A DNA stretch of 12,574 nucleotides. Source: Pseudomonas sp. GTDB taxonomy: Bacteria > Pseudomonadota > Gammaproteobacteria > Pseudomonadales > Pseudomonadaceae. The notes beneath the pieces were generated by a model. It ran no database searches, was not told where the DNA came from, and saw only the letters and a program-made list of their open reading frames with translations. Location: positions 11,148 through 23,721 of the forward strand of contig DQGF01000557.1 in assembly GCA_003525045.1 (NCBI GenBank). The letters run 5' to 3'. Of this stretch, positions 12,568-12,574 are shown piece after piece. The stretch's first letter is position 1, and every line of letters begins with the position of its first letter. A program made the position numbers and the translations under genes.

Positions 12568-12574
12568 TCAAAAA

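Noticed and set aside
1..12574. CRISPR array or tRNA genes
   Set aside because: No regularly spaced direct repeats and no cloverleaf with a CCA-type acceptor or TTC-arm were seen on reading both strands.

Overview
The window looks like chromosomal DNA of a Pseudomonas, most likely of the fluorescens/putida type. The evidence is the gene order (4.5S RNA, then dnaX, then ybaB), Pseudomonas-type REP/REPIN repeats, a DUF1652 gene, high-GC codon use in the main genes, and a quinohemoprotein amine dehydrogenase operon of the kind described in P. putida. This assignment comes from reading and memory, not from a database search.

Left part (1-2462). The SRP 4.5S RNA gene (ffs) has a good sigma-70 promoter. 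About 2.2 kb of visibly less GC-rich, gene-poor DNA separates it from dnaX. This stretch looks inserted. It carries a secreted Rap1a/Tai-type immunity protein with no effector beside it, two adjacent tiny membrane proteins that resemble each other, and a roughly 0.4-kb element bounded by imperfect inverted repeats with bulged hairpins, resembling a MITE.

Housekeeping core (2463-4958). dnaX encodes the tau subunit of the DNA polymerase III clamp loader and is followed by ybaB (nucleoid-associated protein), with a terminator/attenuator hairpin between them. recR, which normally follows ybaB, is not here. A REPIN ends the block.

Amine catabolism block (5116-12447). A phenylacetaldehyde-dehydrogenase-like ALDH gene reads leftward from a near-perfect sigma-54 promoter with an upstream dyad. 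The operon qhpA-qhpD-qhpC-qhpB reads rightward. It encodes the diheme alpha subunit, the radical-SAM enzyme that makes thioether crosslinks, the small gamma subunit that carries the CTQ cofactor and its crosslinks, and the beta-propeller subunit. Together they would oxidise primary amines in the periplasm to aldehydes, and the ALDH would oxidise the aldehydes to acids in the cytoplasm. Two small genes of unknown role (DUF1652, and a glycine-zipper protein) lie convergently between the two arms. The known maturation partners QhpE, QhpF and QhpG and a regulator are not in the window. A second REPIN closes the operon at the right edge.
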